DNA from: Flavobacterium sp.
Lineage (GTDB): Bacteria; Bacteroidota; Bacteroidia; Flavobacteriales; Flavobacteriaceae
Direction of reading: 5' to 3'
DNA: 64,000 bases
Assembly (NCBI RefSeq): GCF_017744675.1
Contig: NZ_JAGIAV010000008.1
Location: forward strand, 224,741-288,740
This document shows positions 60,282 through 64,000 of this stretch, in pieces. How positions within the stretch are numbered: the stretch's first letter is position 1; each line of letters opens with the position of its first letter. Made by a program: the position numbers and the translations under genes. The notes under the pieces were generated by a model that made no database searches, was not told the DNA's origin, and saw only the letters and a program-made list of their open reading frames with translations.

Positions 60282-60289
60282 AGGTTGTA

Positions 60290-61201
60290 TTAAAAGAATC
60301 TTGGGGATATCATTTTATTGTAATTATTGAAGAATTCGAATCTTAAGAAAATTTCGTGAGATCCAGAATTGTACTTTCTTAATTGTGTAGTTTCATGATC
60401 GTAACCATAACCTATATACATTCCTTTTGATACCTGAAACCCTGCCATTGCACTAACAGATGCGCTCCAGCGATAAGCAAGTCCTAAAACAAATTTATCA
60501 TTGAACATAAAATTTCCTGAAACGTCAACTTGCAATGGAGCTCCTTCTACCATTTTGGTCATTAAAGCTGGTTTGAATTTGATGTATTCTAGACGATCTA
60601 GATTAAATACATAACCTGCAATTAAATAGTAATTGATTTTATCTTTGAAAATAGCCACATCATTTGAGTCATAACGGTTGGTTTCGATAAAATTAGGAAC
60701 CGATAATCCGATGTATGCTCTGTCTGAATGGTAATAAATTCCAGCTCCAACATTTGGCGAAAATTTATTTTTAAGATTCTGAAACTGCGGATCATCTTGA
60801 TCTTCATAACTCAATTTATTGATATCGATATTGAAAAGATTGGCTGTTCCTTTGATCCCGAAAGATAAATTCCAGGTGTCTGAAGTCGGAATGGCATAAG
60901 ACAAATCTGCTGATAAAGTATTTTCTACCGTTGGCCCGATTTTATCATTTACCAAAGAAACTCCAAGTCCTAAATCACTATTTTTTAAAGGTGTATTGAC
61001 CGAAAATGTACTTGTTTCTGGTGCTCCGTCTAATCCGATCCATTGCGTGCGATACAAACCAAAAACACTTAATGCTCCTCTCGAACCTGCATACGCTGGA
61101 TTGACTTCGATTGTATTATACATATATTGCGTATACTGCGCATCTTGCTGCGCGTGTGACACAATCGAAAAAAACATAAAAACTAAAATTAATTTTTTCA
61201 T
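60290..61201 (-). CDS. PorP/SprF-family type IX secretion protein next to its likely adhesin
   Basis: The 303-residue product has a signal peptide (ending SHAQ), the family opening QYTQYMYNTIEVNPAYAGSR and a 14-strand-like barrel, with GLYRTQWIGLDGAPETSTFS, LGLGVSLVNDKIGPTVEN and FVLGLAYRWSASVSAMAGF. SprF proteins are needed for export of SprB-type adhesins with type B sorting domains. The adhesin gene at 61251 lies 49 bases upstream on the same strand and is the obvious client. The OmpA protein gene lies downstream. Confidence 0.93.
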   Translation of the reverse strand: MKKLILVFMFFSIVSHAQQDAQYTQYMYNTIEVNPAYAGSRGALSVFGLYRTQWIGLDGAPETSTFSVNTPLKNSDLGLGVSLVNDKIGPTVENTLSADLSYAIPTSDTWNLSFGIKGTANLFNIDINKLSYEDQDDPQFQNLKNKFSPNVGAGIYYHSDRAYIGLSVPNFIETNRYDSNDVAIFKDKINYYLIAGYVFNLDRLEYIKFKPALMTKMVEGAPLQVDVSGNFMFNDKFVLGLAYRWSASVSAMAGFQVSKGMYIGYGYDHETTQLRKYNSGSHEIFLRFEFFNNYNKMISPRFF

Positions 61202-61250
61202 TTATTAAGCTTTAGAACGGCTTAGCTAAACGCTAAGTCGTAGTCCAATT

Positions 61251-64000
61251 TTATTTATTAAGGTATAAGTATCCAGATTCTTGGTGAGATTGTTGAGCAT
61301 TGTCTTTGTATTTTAAGACATAGAAATAGGTTCCAACTGGCAGACCATCTGATTGTTTCACTGTCGAACGTCCGTTAGAATATCCAACAAAAGCACGATC
61401 GTTATTGTTATACTGCTCTATATTGAAAACTAGAACTCCCCAACGGTTGTAAATTTCAACCGTATTGTCTGGATAACATTCTATTCCTCTGATGTAGAAT
61501 CTTGTATTCTTGTCGTCTCCGTTTGGCGAGAAAGCATTCATTACTTTAATAGAACATCCGTTTAAATCTAATACAGTAGGACTATCTCCACTATTGCTTG
61601 CATCGTCTGACTGATCTTCAACCACGACACCTCTTAAACTGCTTCCTTTTACCGTTGCTTGGTTACTTACACTTCCTCGATTAATATCTTCTTGCGTTAT
61701 TTTGTAAACTGCTGTAAAGTTCTTTTCGTTAGATTCGTTTACGCCCAAGTTTATTGCTTGTCCAGAAACCACAACTCCTGGCAATGGATCATTTATCGTG
61801 ATTCCAACAAGAGGTACATTTCCTGTATTGGTTACCGTAAATTTGTACGTAATTGTTTCTCCAGCATTTGCAAAACCGCTCTTATTTTCGTCGTTGAAAA
61901 CTGCTGTTTTTATGACCGAAATTGCAGGCACTTCAACAAAAACATTTAATACAGCTGTAGAGCAATTGGTTGAATTTGCTTTTTCGCAAACTTGATAAGT
62001 CAACGGATAATTTCCTCCTGGTGTGTTAGGCTTAACATTTACGCTTCCGTCTGCATTCCATTCAAAATATGGACTCGCTGTTATTGGCTTGATAATAACA
62101 TCAGCAGGATTTATTGGTTTTCCGTTTATCAAATCATTTTCTAAAACATTGACAAATTCTAGTGAACCGTTAATTCCGTCGGCACTAACATTATTATCGT
62201 TATTTAAAGTAATTTGATTTACTGTTGGCGAAACTGGATCTAAAACATTGTCAACTGTAATTTTAACTAGTGCTTGACTACAATTTGATTTGTTTGCCAC
62301 TTCGCAAATCTGATAAGTCAATTGGTAAACTCCATCTGGCGTATTTGTCGCAATATTAATTGAACCATCTGCATTCAATGAAATATTTGGATTTACTACA
62401 GGTACTGATAAAATAACGTCTGATGGGCTAAGTTTTACTCCATTCAATACGTCATTTTCAAATATGTTAACTGTAGCATTTGCTCCTTTTTTCACATTTA
62501 TTGGTCCTGCTTCATCATTATTTGCTTTTATAGAGAATGTTGGACGAGCATTACAATCCGGTGTAGCAGGCGGATAAGCAATAGGAACTGTAACTGTAGG
62601 ATTTAACGAGAATTCGATTTTCGCTCCACTTCTAGTAGCTTCAAATCCGTCAGCACCTTCTGTCCATATTCCATTATTTACCACCCATCCTGGCCAATCA
62701 ATTCCATTTCCGTTGCTGTCAATTTCTGCTCCTGGCCATAAAATATCTCCGTTTAATGGCAGATTAGTCTGAGTTGCCACTACATTGTTATTGCTATCAA
62801 TCCATTTAACCGTTAATAAATTATTAGGTGTGAAATTATCTGGTGTAACGGTATACTTAACATAAGGAACATTGTTTGAACAATAGCTGTTTGCTACAAT
62901 TGTCATTTTTGGTTCTGTTACCGTTACTTTTACAACATTTGAACTGCAGTTGTCTGGATTTAATTTCTCGCAAATAGTATATGTTAACTCGTAGTCTCCC
63001 GCAGGTGCATTTGGCGCTAGTGTAACATTTCCGTTTGTGTCGACAGCTAAATATCCTTTCGGATCGACTTTAGTAACCGTAAGATTTACATCTGAAGGCA
63101 CTAATGCTTTGCCATCTTTTGTATCATTTACAAAAACATTGATTACTGTCTGCGGAATATTTACTCCAACCGCTGAAGGCACAAGATCTTCGTTTGCAAC
63201 AAGATTACTTCCTGTAACTGGAACAGTGATGATTACTGAGTCGCAGTTTAGCGGATTAGTTATTTCACAGATTTTGTATTCTACATTATAATCTCCTTTT
63301 GGCGTATTTGCTGCAACAGATATTGTGTAATCTGAATTCAGGGTTAATCCTGATGGAAGCGTTCCGATGATTTCAAACTTAACTTCTCCTGCTGCTGTTC
63401 CTACAACAATTGGGTTTCCGTTTAAAGTATCATTTGTTGTTAATGAAATTGTTGTTCCTCCAGCATTTCCGTTTATTGGAGCGAACACATCTTTCACCGC
63501 ATCGATTACTGGGGTTCCAACCGTAACTTTTACCGTATTTGAGCTGCAGTTGCTTGGATTTAGCTTCTCACAGATTTCATAAGTCAGCTCATAATCTCCC
63601 GCTGGCGGATTGGCGCCTAAAATGATGCTTCCGTCTGGATTCAGCGTCAGATATCCTTTTGGATCTGGCGTTGGAGTTTTCAGCGTAACATCTGCTGGGT
63701 CTAAAGGCTGTCCGTTTTTAGTATCATTATCAAAAACATTTTTACCTAAAGTCTGAGGAGCATTCGATCCTAAAACCGATGGAATATTGTCTGCATTTGC
63801 CACCAGGTCTCCTGCTGTAACTGGCACAGTGATGATTACTGAGTCGCAGTTTAGCGGATTAGTGATTTCACAGATTTTATATTCTACATTATAATCTCCT
63901 TTTGGCGTATTTGGCGCAACTGATAGTGTATAATCAGCATTTAGCGTTAATCCTGATGGAAGCGTTCCGATGATTTCAAACTTAACTTCTCCTGCTGCTG
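61251..64000 (-). CDS. Large repetitive T9SS type B sorting-domain adhesin, 5' end off window
   Basis: The frame is open from the window end to the stop at 61251, giving at least 915 residues; the N-terminus and probably much more is missing. The C-terminal about 95 residues form a gliding-associated type B sorting domain (MNAFSPNGDDKN, then EIYNRWGVLVFN and GTYFYVLKYKDN). Before it lies a DUF11-like beta domain (TYKFTVTNTGNVPLVGITI, about 61620-61930). Several modules of about 100 residues follow upstream, each closing with a pattern like YELTYEICEKLNPSNCSS plus a conserved cysteine pair. One unique segment (about 62530-62920) has CNARPTF. SprB-like adhesins of this type carry cells along surfaces. 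Confidence 0.92.
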   Translation of the reverse strand, partial: AAGEVKFEIIGTLPSGLTLNADYTLSVAPNTPKGDYNVEYKICEITNPLNCDSVIITVPVTAGDLVANADNIPSVLGSNAPQTLGKNVFDNDTKNGQPLDPADVTLKTPTPDPKGYLTLNPDGSIILGANPPAGDYELTYEICEKLNPSNCSSNTVKVTVGTPVIDAVKDVFAPINGNAGGTTISLTTNDTLNGNPIVVGTAAGEVKFEIIGTLPSGLTLNSDYTISVAANTPKGDYNVEYKICEITNPLNCDSVIITVPVTGSNLVANEDLVPSAVGVNIPQTVINVFVNDTKDGKALVPSDVNLTVTKVDPKGYLAVDTNGNVTLAPNAPAGDYELTYTICEKLNPDNCSSNVVKVTVTEPKMTIVANSYCSNNVPYVKYTVTPDNFTPNNLLTVKWIDSNNNVVATQTNLPLNGDILWPGAEIDSNGNGIDWPGWVVNNGIWTEGADGFEATRSGAKIEFSLNPTVTVPIAYPPATPDCNARPTFSIKANNDEAGPINVKKGANATVNIFENDVLNGVKLSPSDVILSVPVVNPNISLNADGSINIATNTPDGVYQLTYQICEVANKSNCSQALVKITVDNVLDPVSPTVNQITLNNDNNVSADGINGSLEFVNVLENDLINGKPINPADVIIKPITASPYFEWNADGSVNVKPNTPGGNYPLTYQVCEKANSTNCSTAVLNVFVEVPAISVIKTAVFNDENKSGFANAGETITYKFTVTNTGNVPLVGITINDPLPGVVVSGQAINLGVNESNEKNFTAVYKITQEDINRGSVSNQATVKGSSLRGVVVEDQSDDASNSGDSPTVLDLNGCSIKVMNAFSPNGDDKNTRFYIRGIECYPDNTVEIYNRWGVLVFNIEQYNNNDRAFVGYSNGRSTVKQSDGLPVGTYFYVLKYKDNAQQSHQESGYLYLNK
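63223..63397 (-). repeat. Near-identical module in the adhesin gene, copy 1
   Basis: This segment repeats at 63826-64000 with an offset of 603 bases (201 codons). Only scattered changes separate the copies, for example GTTATTTC and GTGATTTC. Such similarity at the DNA level indicates a recent duplication or gene conversion. Confidence 0.75.
63826..64000 (-). repeat. Near-identical module in the adhesin gene, copy 2
   Basis: Counterpart of 63223-63397 with a 603-base offset. It runs to the window end, so the repeat array may continue outside. Confidence 0.75.

Overview
The window is from a member of the Flavobacteriaceae, very probably a Flavobacterium close to F. johnsoniae. The evidence is AT-rich DNA, Bacteroidota-type promoters (TTG, about 20 bases, then TAnnTTTG), many lipoproteins, and genes tied to gliding and the type IX secretion system (T9SS): a 2413-residue SprA, a RemB-like barrel, two PorP/SprF proteins and a type B sorting-domain adhesin. 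From memory, the order sprA, gcvH, vanZ, deoC, remB is that of F. johnsoniae. The sequence holds 56 protein genes, the first and last cut by the window edges. I saw no tRNA, rRNA, CRISPR array, prophage or intact insertion sequence.

Layout. 1-9 kb: a VOC protein, a GlxA-type regulator, the protein quality-control set clpX, clpP and tig, a small membrane protein, an esterase, pdxJ, a CBS protein and nadK. 9.3-16 kb: an envelope run of a DUF6089 protein, uppS, bamA, two Skp/OmpH chaperones and murI. 16-18.5 kb: an outer-membrane barrel with a DUF4270 lipoprotein. 18.8-23.6 kb: an accessory-looking cluster of a barrel, a kelch lipoprotein, a DUF4907 lipoprotein, a LytS-type kinase, an intradiol-dioxygenase-like lipoprotein and a LytTR regulator. 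23.8-28.8 kb: a gamma carbonic anhydrase, a PorP/SprF protein, a NifU-type scaffold, an amphipathic-helix protein, a small MscS channel and tsaB. 28.8-36 kb: a MacAB/TolC-like exporter with two adaptors and two permeases. 36-43 kb: a DUF4403 lipoprotein, then SCO/DUF420 and cytochrome oxidase assembly genes with cyoE. 43-57.5 kb: remB-like, deoC, vanZ, gcvH, sprA, ruvA, maeB and a CBS protein. 58-64 kb: an OmpA/PD40 protein, a PorP/SprF protein and a large repeat adhesin, which together look like a dedicated secretion cassette.

The genes fall into a few working groups. BamA, the Skp-like chaperones, UppS and MurI build the envelope. SprA, with the PorP/SprF and OmpA proteins, exports and anchors surface adhesins for gliding. 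CyoE, the oxidase subunits, SCO and DUF420 assemble a terminal oxidase. ClpX, ClpP and trigger factor handle protein folding and turnover.

The least explained element is non-coding. A composite palindromic repeat lies between 57.7 and 58.2 kb, and a diverged copy in the opposite orientation lies at 27.9-28.1 kb. Its small palindromes differ in sequence but keep their symmetry, and one of them shows a paired change between the two copies.
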